Source of the DNA: Phycisphaerales bacterium
GTDB taxonomy: Bacteria; Planctomycetota; Phycisphaerae; Phycisphaerales; UBA1924
Reading direction: 5' to 3'
Length of the DNA: 48,418 nt
Assembly: GCA_947459215.1 (NCBI GenBank)
Contig: CANHCQ010000027.1
Span: forward strand, 1-48,418
Both the position numbers and the translations under genes were made by a program. A model generated the notes under the pieces. It ran no database searches, was not told the DNA's origin, and saw only the letters and a program-made list of their open reading frames with translations. Shown one piece after another: positions 26,292 to 34,684 of this stretch. Every line of letters begins with the position of its first letter. The first letter of the stretch is position 1.

Positions 26292-26366
26292 ACGAGCCCC
26301 GAGCGTGAGCGAGTGGGTGCCTTTGCCTTCTGAGAAGTGCCCCACTCGCTGACGCTCGGGGCTCGT
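26292..26366. repeat. Planctomycete-type palindromic repeat, copy A
   Basis: The arms ACGAGCCCCGAGCGT-GAGCGAGTGGG and its reverse complement (one mismatch in 26) enclose about 23 bases. Repeats of this form (CGAGCCCCGAGCG) are scattered through planctomycete genomes. This copy lies ahead of purM. It is close to copy B at 28185-28260. Confidence 0.75.
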
Positions 26367-26452
26367 CCAGACGGATGACGAGATGGCCCTGCGGTGCGTC
26401 GGCGGAGCAGACGAATGCACGGAAACATGAGAACGCGCGAGTGGGCGCGATG

Positions 26453-28111
26453 TCACCTCGGCGCCGCAAGTTCAAGCGGGGTCAAGGGATCGATGCTGGG
26501 GTCCGCGCGATCGCGGATGTGGAGGATGGCATCGCGAGCGGCGGCGCGGTCGGCGGGGGTGCGTGAGGTGTCGCTCACGACGGCGGCGAGTTGTGTGCGA
26601 AGCTCCTTCTTGGCGTCGCCGCGTTCGCCGAGCCAACGGGCCGCGGCGGCGGTGCGGGCTCCGGGGTGTTGCAGCATGCGGGCCAGGAGCGCTCGCAACT
26701 CCGGGTTCGCCGGGCCCGGGCTTTGGGGCTGCCAGACGATCCCGGTGGCTTCGTCGGGGAAAAACGCCGCGAGTGCGGCGTCGAGCGCGGCGGCGTCATC
26801 GATCGTGTCGAGGCACGCAAAGACATCGGCACGGAGCGGCGTGAGTGGCGTCGGGACTCTGGCGCGAAAGACCTCGATCGCGTCGAGCCGCCGTTGAGGG
26901 TCCTGCTCACAGAACCGACTGGCGAGCAGTTCCAGGAGGATCTGGTTGGAGCCTTCGCTGAGTTGCAGTCGCGTCAGGACGCGCTTGGCCCAGGTACGGG
27001 TCTCGCCGACCTCGCTGGAAAGGTGAGAGACCAGGGCGGGAAGCGCGGGGAGGATCTTCTCGCCAAAAGTCGGATCGGTCACATCGCGGCACACCGAGCG
27101 GAGTTTGGGGTCGGCGCTTCCGAGCAGCTCCGCCGCCGTCTTCACGATCTCGTCGCGTGCCGTTGACGGCGTGGTGGAGGAACGAAGCAGCATGTACATG
27201 GGAGACAGGACGTTGAACACGTCTTCACCCTGCGCTTCGCGGAGGTTCTCAAGGATGCTACCAAAGAACACGTCCGCATGAGCGTTCATGACGGGATCGA
27301 TGTCGCCGAACCCCATGCGGGACGGCATGCGTTGCGTGACGTCCGCGATCGCACGCACGCGTGCGGCATCCATCGGTCCCTTCAGCATCGCCCCGAACAG
27401 TCGACCGAGCAGGCGGCTGTCACGTTGCGGGCCGAGCTGCTTCAGGGCTTGTTCGGCAGCGTACGTGGGGCCGCGAAGGTTCAGACCCCACGCAACAGCC
27501 GGGGTGCTGGGCATATCGAGGTTCGGAGTCGAAAGAACATAGTCAACGGCCGCGTTGCCGAATCGAACCCGGTCGAGCGGCTCGCGGCCGAGCATGTAAA
27601 AGCAGTCCAGGAGGACTTGCTTCTCGTACATCGGTGCTCCGCTGTCCTCGAGGCTCTCGACAACGGCGAGCTCGATCGCTTGAAACTGCGTGTCCGAAAG
27701 ATCACTGCCCTTGACCTTGTTCCGACCGAGCGAGAAAAGAGCCGGCTGCGCACCGATGACTTCGATCAACCGGATCTGTGCCCAGATCGGCATCGCGTTC
27801 ATCCAGCCTCGCAACTGTCCGAGCGCGACGAGATTCAGAACAAGTCCGCCGATCGCCGCCGCAATTCCGAGCGATGCGATCCGCCACCGCCTCCTCGACT
27901 TGTGCAACCCCTTCTCACTCTTCGCCTCGCGCCCACACTCCGGGCACTTCAGCCCGACCACCGCGCCCATGTCGTACCAGCATTTCGCACAGCGGCGTTG
28001 TTTGCGATGGCCCGCGAGCCAGTCGGAGAGCAGCGCCCAGGTGGAGAGGAAGAAACCGACGCCGCCGAGGGCGGCTCCGATGATCCAGTAAATCCATGCT
28101 GCGGTCGTCAT
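26453..28111 (-). CDS. Zinc-ribbon membrane protein with HEAT-like helical repeats
   Basis: The product is 552 residues. It has a transmembrane segment (about 4-27), then a zinc ribbon C-A-K-C ... C-P-E-C (41-58), then a second transmembrane segment (about 76-98). The remaining 450 residues are alpha-helical with a repeated Leu/Ala pattern and ends like S-H-L-S-S-E-V-G-E-T-R-T-W-A-K-R-V-L-T-R-L, which suggests HEAT-like scaffold repeats. The start ATG follows GGAGGTGCGGC. It is probably a membrane-bound protein-binding scaffold. I do not recognise a named family. The ribbon is shared with the small protein at 229-618. Confidence 0.65.
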   Translation of the reverse strand: MTTAAWIYWIIGAALGGVGFFLSTWALLSDWLAGHRKQRRCAKCWYDMGAVVGLKCPECGREAKSEKGLHKSRRRWRIASLGIAAAIGGLVLNLVALGQLRGWMNAMPIWAQIRLIEVIGAQPALFSLGRNKVKGSDLSDTQFQAIELAVVESLEDSGAPMYEKQVLLDCFYMLGREPLDRVRFGNAAVDYVLSTPNLDMPSTPAVAWGLNLRGPTYAAEQALKQLGPQRDSRLLGRLFGAMLKGPMDAARVRAIADVTQRMPSRMGFGDIDPVMNAHADVFFGSILENLREAQGEDVFNVLSPMYMLLRSSTTPSTARDEIVKTAAELLGSADPKLRSVCRDVTDPTFGEKILPALPALVSHLSSEVGETRTWAKRVLTRLQLSEGSNQILLELLASRFCEQDPQRRLDAIEVFRARVPTPLTPLRADVFACLDTIDDAAALDAALAAFFPDEATGIVWQPQSPGPANPELRALLARMLQHPGARTAAAARWLGERGDAKKELRTQLAAVVSDTSRTPADRAAARDAILHIRDRADPSIDPLTPLELAAPR

Positions 28112-28444
28112 GCCGCACCTCCACGCCGGTGAAGTCTGGCCGAAGCTGAACGATCCCTCGCATTGATCGTCGGGCGTGGGTGAGAACGAGCCCAGAGCGT
28201 GAACGACGGGGCCTTGCGCGTCCGGCCAAAGACCCGCTCGCTCACGCTCGGGGCTCGTTCATTTGGCGTTTGCACTCGCTCTTGCTCCACCCGCCGACCT
28301 CTACCTGTCCCGCTGTGCGCTCAACACCCTACCACGTTCCGACTGAAGAGGTTCGCTGCTTCGGACTCGTGCGGGCGACCCGGAATCGCGACGCACCGGA
28401 GCACGCCAGAGAGGGGTGGTTCGGAGTGTTGCGTTCGAGTGTGA
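28112..28444. other. 333-base gap with palindromic repeat copy and no gene
   Basis: It contains repeat copy B (28185-28260). The remaining sequence to 28444 may be what is left of the 5' part of the broken PEP-CTERM gene, but no frame there looks like a signal peptide or the usual domain start. Confidence 0.5.
28185..28260. repeat. Planctomycete-type palindromic repeat, copy B
   Basis: AACGAGCCCAGAGCGTGAACGACGGG faces CCCGCTCGCTCACGCTCGGGGCTCGTT. The right arm matches copy A at 26292-26366 almost base for base, and the left arm has drifted. It is intergenic, between the HEAT-like gene and the broken PEP-CTERM gene. Confidence 0.75.
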
Positions 28445-28816
28445 GGCGGCCGGCTCGTCGGCGTCTTCATCGAGGCCGGCGATATCTCCGCCCTCAGCGC
28501 CCCCGGCGGCATGTCCTATCCAAATCTGGCCAGCTATCAGCAGGCCAGCTACAGCCCCGGACTGCGCCAGGTCTTCTTCATTGGGGACGGCAAGACCGGC
28601 ACCGGCAGCGGCACGACCCAGGCGTTCTCTGTCCCGGATGGAGCGGGCTTCCTGGTGCTGGGGATCGCAGACGCCTTTGGCTTCAACGCTTCGGCGGGGT
28701 ACTACGACGACAACGTGGGCGGGTACGAAACCAGCTACACGATCATCCCGGCCCCCGGCTCGCTCGCCGCGGCGGGGCTGGTTGGCGTGCTCGCCGCCCG
28801 CCGTCGCCGGGCCTGA
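28445..28816 (+). pseudogene. 5'-truncated PEP-CTERM-type secreted protein
   Basis: A continuous frame starts right after a TGA (28442-28444) and runs to 28816. It encodes L-V-G-V-F-I-E-A-G-D, R-Q-V-F-F-I-G-D-G-K-T-G-T-G-S-G-T, and G-I-A-D-A-F-G-F-N-A-S-A-G-Y-Y-D-D-N. This is the C-terminal half of a common planctomycete PEP-CTERM protein, whose intact relatives begin with a signal peptide and another 80-100 residues. It ends I-P-A-P-G-S-L-A-A-A-G-L then R-R-R-R, the sorting and anchoring signal. An internal ATG at 28511 would give 101 residues but has no signal peptide and no good ribosome-binding site. It is therefore probably non-functional, though its terminator is intact. Confidence 0.6.
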
Positions 28817-28837
28817 ACATCGCCTCTGCATCGCTCG

Positions 28838-28871
28838 ACCGGACGCAGGCAGCCTGCGTCCGGTTTCTTTT
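28838..28871 (+). terminator. Intrinsic terminator of PEP-CTERM remnant
   Basis: ACCGGACGCAGG pairs with CCTGCGTCCGGT around a three-base loop, 12 perfect pairs. TTCTTTTT follows. It is a strong terminator. Confidence 0.85.
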
Positions 28872-29037
28872 TGGTGCCCGGAGCGTCTTGTAACGCTGTC
28901 CGCGGACCGACTTTTCCGACGATCTTGTCTCGAACGTTTGGAACGACTGGTCGGGTTGTGCTTTCTGTGGCATGTTTGACGCGAGCCGTCACGCCGTCGG
29001 TGGGAGACTGTGATTGCGCTTTTTTAGGAGCTCGACT

Positions 29038-29397
29038 ATGTCCAAGCGTTCCGTTCTTGTTGTTGTCGCCGGCGTCGTCGGGCTCGCCTCGATGGCTCAG
29101 GCCGAGTTCATTATGAACAACGGCCAGTCCGGTCAGATCACCGTTTCCTCGGCCCCGGCCGCGTTCCCCTCGAAGGCCGCTGACGCCGCCACGATGACGG
29201 TCGTCATCGTCGACGAGTCAGCGATCAACGTTCCCGCTGGCCTCGGCAACGCCGCCATCTTCGCCCCCGCGGCCGAGATGGGCAGCGTTGGCTCGGACGA
29301 GAGCAACCCCGGCGTTGGTATCGCCGTGATCCCCGCCCCCAGCGCGCTCGCCGGCCTGGGCATCGCTGGCCTCGCCCTCGCGCGTCGCCGCCGCTGA
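29038..29397 (+). CDS. Small PEP-CTERM-type secreted protein
   Basis: The product is 119 residues from the ATG at 29038, with AGGAG eight bases ahead. It has a signal peptide ([17 protein letters not shown]) and a short mature part rich in Ala, Val and Ser. It ends [22 protein letters not shown], the planctomycete form of the PEP-CTERM signal: a short P-A-P motif, one membrane helix and an Arg cluster. That tail is thought to be cut by an exosortase-like enzyme, which is not in this window. The mature protein is very small for its class. It has its own terminator. Confidence 0.75.
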   Translation: MSKRSVLVVVAGVVGLASMAQAEFIMNNGQSGQITVSSAPAAFPSKAADAATMTVVIVDESAINVPAGLGNAAIFAPAAEMGSVGSDESNPGVGIAVIPAPSALAGLGIAGLALARRRR

Positions 29398-29421
29398 ATC
29401 GAGTGACAACTCGAACACACG

Positions 29422-29448
29422 AAACCGGGCGCTCGTCGCCCGGTTTTT
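29422..29448 (+). terminator. Intrinsic terminator of small PEP-CTERM gene
   Basis: AAACCGGGCG pairs with CGCCCGGTTT across a five-base loop, and the T-run is TTTTT. It lies 25 bases after the stop codon. Confidence 0.85.
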
Positions 29449-29487
29449 CGTTGCGCGGTCGTCAATGCGGGAGCTCGCCAACGACCA

Positions 29488-29513
29488 CATTCATCCGCTT
29501 ATGCGGATGAATG
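29488..29513 (+). promoter_or_regulatory. Perfect palindrome upstream of metK
   Basis: CATTCATCCGC and GCGGATGAATG flank TTAT with no mismatch, 117 bases before the metK ATG. It could be the operator of a dimeric regulator of the methionine cycle (ArsR-family SahR is one candidate from general knowledge) or an RNA hairpin. I do not recognise the motif with certainty. Confidence 0.5.
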
Positions 29514-29553
29514 GATGGATAGTTTCGACCCTTCCGCCTATGGTCTGGGCCTC

Positions 29554-29578
29554 AAGGGGACGATTGAATAGTCCCCTT
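29554..29578 (+). promoter_or_regulatory. Second stem-loop in metK leader
   Basis: AAGGGGAC and GTCCCCTT flank nine bases, 52 bases before the metK ATG. Together with the palindrome at 29488 it gives metK a two-hairpin leader. It does not match the SAM or SAH riboswitch consensus I know. Confidence 0.35.
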
Positions 29579-29629
29579 CCGCGGCCCGGGTCGGGTCGCG
29601 TTCGCACGTCACTCTCGGAGTCCATTTTC

Positions 29630-30805
<1,176 letters not shown>

Positions 30806-30828
30806 GTGAGCGATTGAGTTGATTGCAG

Positions 30829-30857
30829 AAACCCCGGGCACAGGCTCGGGGTTTTTT
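30829..30857 (+). terminator. Intrinsic terminator of metK
   Basis: AAACCCCGGGC and GCTCGGGGTTT pair over 11 positions (one G-T) around ACAG. TTTTTT follows. Confidence 0.85.
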
Positions 30858-30886
30858 CGTTTTGGGAGTTGGCACGAGTACGGGGG

Positions 30887-31056
30887 CGGGGCCTTCCAAG
30901 CCCCGGCGAGTAGCGGCTGCGTGTCCTGATCGCGCCAGTGGGACCGGCCTGCGGCCGGTCTGCACAGATGGGAGCGTGGGTCGACCGGCCAGAGGCCGGT
31001 CCCACTGGTGCTATGGGGCGCGTTGTCGTCATTCGCCGGGGCCTGGAAGGCCCCGC
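30887..31056. repeat. Compound nested inverted repeat
   Basis: The outer arms are GGGGCCTTCCAAGCCCCGGCGA (near 30888-30909) and its reverse complement near 31034-31055. The inner arms are CCAGTGGGACCGGCC (30935 on) and GGCCGGTCCCACTGG (ending 31008), each containing its own small palindrome. The element fills the gap between the metK terminator and the ALDH gene. The same two modules recur at 47112-47244. Confidence 0.65.
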
Positions 31057-31096
31057 TCCGGTTCGGCGACGGCGTTCGCTGTTTCTACCATCCCGC

Positions 31097-32635
31097 ATGA
31101 CGCACGCTCTTCGCGAAGCTCTGTCCTCGCTTTCGCTGATCGATCATCCCCGCCTGATCCTCAATATCCCGGCGTCGCAGGACAAAGGCCTTTCGATCGT
31201 GAGCAGCCCGACGACCGGTCGGCCGATCGCGGCGGTGCGGCTGGACGATGAGCGGTCGTACGAAGAGACGCTCGGGCGCAGCGTTGCAGCGTTCCGGAAG
31301 TGGCGCGAGGTTCCGGCACCAATACGCGGCCAGGTCGTTCGTGCCATCGGCGACGAGTTCCGCACCCACAAGGACGCGCTCGGCGCGATCATCACGGCGG
31401 AGGTCGGCAAGATCACCAGCGAAGCACGGGGCGAGGTGCAGGAGACAATCGACATCGCCGACTTCGCGGTGGGATTGTCGCGCCAGCTGTACGGCCTGAC
31501 GATGCCCAGCGAGCGCCCCGGCCACGCGATGCGCGAGCAGTGGCTCCCCCTGGGCCCCGTCGGCGTTATCAGCGCCTTCAACTTCCCCAACGCCGTCTGG
31601 GCCTGGAACGCCATGCTCGCCGCGGTCTGCGGCGACAGCGTTGTCTGGAAGCCGAGCTTGCTGGCGCCCATCATCGCGATCGCATCAAACACACTGGCGC
31701 AGCGGGTCGCATCGCGTTTCGGGCACGAGGACCTGTTCACGCTGGTCATGGGCAGTGACCAAGTGATCGGCGAGCGCTTCATCGCGGACAAACGGCTGCC
31801 GCTGATCAGTGCGACGGGCTCGTGCCGCATGGGGCGGCGGGTCGGCGAGGTCGTCTCCAAGCGCCTCGGGCGCAGCCTGCTCGAGCTCGGCGGCAACAAC
31901 GCCGCCATCGTGCACGAGGACGCCGATCTGGATCTCGCGGCCCGCGCGATCGTGTTTGCCGCCGTCGGCACCTGCGGCCAGCGGTGCACGACGACGCGCC
32001 GTCTCATCGCCCACGAGTCGATCGTCGACCAACTCCTCGCCAAGCTCACCAAAGCGTACCAGTCGGTCAAAATCGGCGATCCAGCGCAGGATGGCACACT
32101 GGTCGGCCCGCTGGTCAACGCTCGCGCGGTCGAAGGGTTCGAGCAGGCGATCGCCGCCGCGAAGCAGCAGGGCGGCACAGTTCTGGTCGGCGGCAGCCGC
32201 GCACCCGTCACCGGCCTCACTGGCCACTTCGTCCAGCCCACAATCATCCGCGCCCCTGCGAACAACCAGCTGCCCATCGCCCGCGAAGAGACCTTCGCGC
32301 CCATCCTCTATGTGTTCACGTACCGCGACATTGACGACGCGATCGCAATGCAGAACGGCGTCGACCAGGGCTTGTCGTCGTGCATCTTCACCCGCGACGC
32401 CGGCATCGCCGAGCGCTTCCTCAGCCCCGCGGGCTCTGGCAGCGACTGCGGCATCGCCAACGTCAACCTTGGCACCAGCGGCGCCGAAATCGGCGGCGCG
32501 TTCGGCGGCGAGAAAGACACCGGCGGCGGCCGCGAGTCCGGATCAGATTCGTGGAAGGCCTACATGCGGCGTCAGACCTGCACCATCAACTTCAGCGGGA
32601 AGCTGGAGCTGGCGCAGGGAATCAAATTCGAGTAA
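31097..32635 (+). CDS. Aldehyde dehydrogenase, ALDH7 (aminoadipate semialdehyde) type
   Basis: The protein has 512 residues from the ATG at 31097. It is an NAD-dependent aldehyde dehydrogenase. P-L-G-P-V-G-V-I-S-A-F-N-F-P-N (about 151-165) is the cofactor-binding start. L-E-L-G-G-N-N-A-A-I (about 257-266) carries the general base Glu. G-T-C-G-Q-R-C-T-T-T (about 289-298) carries the catalytic Cys. The tail T-S-G-A-E-I-G-G-A-F-G-G-E-K-D-T-G-G-G-R-E-S-G-S-D-S-W-K-A-Y-M-R-R is specific for the ALDH7A1/AmaB group, which oxidises alpha-aminoadipate semialdehyde in lysine breakdown. No other lysine-catabolic gene is near, so the physiological substrate is inferred. Confidence 0.85.
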   Translation: MTHALREALSSLSLIDHPRLILNIPASQDKGLSIVSSPTTGRPIAAVRLDDERSYEETLGRSVAAFRKWREVPAPIRGQVVRAIGDEFRTHKDALGAIITAEVGKITSEARGEVQETIDIADFAVGLSRQLYGLTMPSERPGHAMREQWLPLGPVGVISAFNFPNAVWAWNAMLAAVCGDSVVWKPSLLAPIIAIASNTLAQRVASRFGHEDLFTLVMGSDQVIGERFIADKRLPLISATGSCRMGRRVGEVVSKRLGRSLLELGGNNAAIVHEDADLDLAARAIVFAAVGTCGQRCTTTRRLIAHESIVDQLLAKLTKAYQSVKIGDPAQDGTLVGPLVNARAVEGFEQAIAAAKQQGGTVLVGGSRAPVTGLTGHFVQPTIIRAPANNQLPIAREETFAPILYVFTYRDIDDAIAMQNGVDQGLSSCIFTRDAGIAERFLSPAGSGSDCGIANVNLGTSGAEIGGAFGGEKDTGGGRESGSDSWKAYMRRQTCTINFSGKLELAQGIKFE

Positions 32636-32639
32636 CGCG

Positions 32640-32798
32640 CCACCCCGCCCCGCTTCAGCGGGGAGGGGTGGTCGAGGCTTGGCGAGACCGGGGAGGGGTG
32701 TTCCGCATCCGGACACCATGTCACTCAGGTACACCCAATCCCCTCACCTGACTCGATGCTTTGCATCGAGTCGTCCTCTCCCCGCATGCGGGGAGAGG
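32640..32798. repeat. GC-rich palindromic repeat cluster
   Basis: CCCCGCTTCAGCGGGG (about 32647), GGGGAGGGGTGGTCGAGGCT, CTCGATGCTTTGCATCGAG (about 32754) and the perfect CCTCTCCCCGC-ATGCGGGGAGAGG (32775-32798) lie in the 180-base gap between the convergent ALDH and pdhA genes. They may serve both genes as terminators. The CTCCCC/GGGGAG blocks resemble the sequences inserted in gltX and the methyltransferase gene. Confidence 0.6.
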
Positions 32799-32815
32799 AG
32801 GCGCGGCGGGTACGT

Positions 32816-33970
32816 TCACAGCAGCGGATTCTTCGCGCCGATCAGGTACTCACCCTGCGGCGAGAGATTCGGCTGCGGGTTCACAAACACATCCGTCCAG
32901 AGCTCGCGCTCGTCCGGGATCGGCGAGTTCTCGGCGAAGTCCATGGCGGCCTTCACGGCAGCCTTGACCTCGGTCTGGATCTGCATGAACTGAGCTTCGG
33001 TCAGGATCGGCTTCCCGTCCGCACCCTTGCGCTCGTTCATGAGCTGGCTGGCGAGGCGGTCGATCGAGTCCTTGGCCTTGTACTGATCGACCTCTTCCTT
33101 GGTCCGGTACTTCTGGGGGTCGGACATCGAGTGGCCGAGATAGCGATAGGTCTTGAGGTCCACGAACGCCGGCTTGCTGTTCTCGCGGCAGTAATCCACC
33201 ACCGGCTTGAACGCGTCGTAGAGATCCACGATGTCGAGGCCGTCGATGATCTCGCCGCGCATGCCGTAGGCCTCGGCCTTCTTGCGGAGGTCGTGGGCCA
33301 TCGTGGTGCCGCGCTCGATCGCCGTACCCATCGAATAGCCGTTGTTCTCGACGATGTAGATCACCGGAATGTCGTAGAGCCCGGCGAGGTTCATGGCCTC
33401 GTGCAGCGCGCCCTGGTTGAGGGCGCCGTCGCCGAGGTAGGCGAGGGAGACTTTCTTCTTGGCGGGGCCGCCGTCGATGCCGCGCTTCATGACTTCGACT
33501 TCGTACTTGGCGGCGAACGCGAGGCCGGTGCCCAGCGGGGTCTGCGCGCCGACGATACCGTGGCCGCCGAAGAGCCAGTTGGGCTTGTCGAACATGTGCA
33601 TCGAGCCGCCCTTGCCCTTGGCGCAGCCCGTGGCCTTGCCGAACATCTCGGCCATACACGCCCCCGGGTCCATGCCGCGGGCCAAGGCGTGGCCGTGGTC
33701 GCGGTAGGCGGTGACGATCGGGTCGTCGTGGTTCAGGGCGCCGATGGTGCCGACGGCGACGGCTTCCTGGCCGGTGTAGAGGTGGCAGAAGCCGCCGATC
33801 TTGGCCTGCTGGTAGGCCTGGGCCGTGCGGTTCTCGAACTCACGGATGAGGAACATGTCCCGGAGCCACTTCACGAAGGTCGAGGCCGGGAGCTGGTCGG
33901 AGGGTTTCATGGTTTTGGCAGCAGAGGACCCGCCCTGCATCGAGGGCCGGTTCGAGGCGACGGTCGTCAT
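32816..33970 (-). CDS. pdhA: Pyruvate dehydrogenase E1 component alpha subunit
   Basis: The protein has 384 residues from the ATG at 33970; a GTG at 33994 is possible. It is the thiamin-diphosphate subunit that decarboxylates pyruvate. Motifs are R-E-F-E-N-R-T-A-Q-A-Y (about 43-53), H-L-Y-T-G-Q-E-A-V-A-V-G (about 63-74), R-D-H-G-H-A-L-A-R-G (about 91-100), and the TPP motif G-D-G-A-L-N-Q-G-A ending E-N-N-G-Y-S-M-G-T (about 195-230). R-Y-L-G-H-S-M-S-D-P (about 280) carries the phosphorylation loop of eukaryotic homologues. No E1-beta, E2 or E3 gene is adjacent, which is unusual. It could also be a branched-chain E1-alpha, but H-S-M-S-D-P favours pyruvate. Confidence 0.88.
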   Translation of the reverse strand: MTTVASNRPSMQGGSSAAKTMKPSDQLPASTFVKWLRDMFLIREFENRTAQAYQQAKIGGFCHLYTGQEAVAVGTIGALNHDDPIVTAYRDHGHALARGMDPGACMAEMFGKATGCAKGKGGSMHMFDKPNWLFGGHGIVGAQTPLGTGLAFAAKYEVEVMKRGIDGGPAKKKVSLAYLGDGALNQGALHEAMNLAGLYDIPVIYIVENNGYSMGTAIERGTTMAHDLRKKAEAYGMRGEIIDGLDIVDLYDAFKPVVDYCRENSKPAFVDLKTYRYLGHSMSDPQKYRTKEEVDQYKAKDSIDRLASQLMNERKGADGKPILTEAQFMQIQTEVKAAVKAAMDFAENSPIPDERELWTDVFVNPQPNLSPQGEYLIGAKNPLL

Positions 33971-34092
33971 AGTCCCAAAGGGTAGGTCGTTCACCAGCGC
34001 CGGGCCGCGCGGGAAGGCGGGGGAACGTTGGGGAAGCCCGCGAATAATCGCGGGCCGAGACGTGTCATAACCGATGGAATCGTCCCTGTTTC

Positions 34093-34665
34093 ATGGTTGG
34101 GCTACGTGTTTCGCGGCGGTCACTACGCTTGAACGTGAAGTCAAACGCACCCAAACTCGGATCCTCGGCCCTGACGACGCTGGGACGGCCGCCCAGTGCC
34201 GCGGCGGATGCCCCCGAACGCGGCCACATCCGCGTCGACGTGCTGCCCGTGTTTCTGCCCGATCAGTCGGACGCGGTTGAGGGCGAGTACGTCTTCGGGT
34301 ATCGGGTGCGGATCAGCAACAACTCCGACCGCATCGTGCAGGTGCTGTCGCGGCGCTGGATGATCATCGACGCTCACGGGCGAGCGCGGCAGGTGGAGGG
34401 CGAGGGCGTCGTCGGGCGGCAGCCCATCCTCGGCCCAACGCAATTCTTCCAGTATGAAAGCTTCTGCCCCATCAAGACCCAGTGGGGCACGATGGAAGGT
34501 TCGTACACGATCCGCGCCCGCGAAACCAGCGTCACCGGCGAGAGTGCGTCGAGCATTCTGGACACGCAATGGCCGGAGACGCTGGACGTGAAGGTGGGAC
34601 GGTTTTATCTGGTGGTGCCCAAGGACAGCGACGTGGAGGTCGGGATGAGCGACAGCGGCAAGTAG
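34093..34665 (+). CDS. apaG: ApaG domain protein
   Basis: The product is 190 residues. The first 45 are poorly conserved and basic. The true start could be the GTG near 34135. From about 46 the ApaG beta-sandwich is clear: V-D-V-L-P-V-F-L-P-D-Q-S, F-G-Y-R-V-R-I-S-N-N-S (about 68-78), L-L/S-R-R-W-M-I-I-D-A-H-G (about 85-96), V-E-G-E-G-V-V-G-R-Q-P-I-L-G-P (about 100-114). These match the ApaG pattern Y-x-V-x-I-x-N ... L-x-x-R-x-W-x-I-x-D-x-x-G ... V-x-G-x-G-V-V-G-x-Q-P. ApaG is of unknown biochemical function, related to F-box-associated domains. Its usual length is about 125. Confidence 0.85.
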   Translation: MVGLRVSRRSLRLNVKSNAPKLGSSALTTLGRPPSAAADAPERGHIRVDVLPVFLPDQSDAVEGEYVFGYRVRISNNSDRIVQVLSRRWMIIDAHGRARQVEGEGVVGRQPILGPTQFFQYESFCPIKTQWGTMEGSYTIRARETSVTGESASSILDTQWPETLDVKVGRFYLVVPKDSDVEVGMSDSGK

Positions 34666-34684
34666 AGGTTTCCAGACGGGACGA

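Noticed and set aside
29514..29629. Known SAM or SAH riboswitch ahead of metK
   Set aside because: The conserved core sequences and junctions of the classes I can recall are not present. Only simple hairpins are seen.
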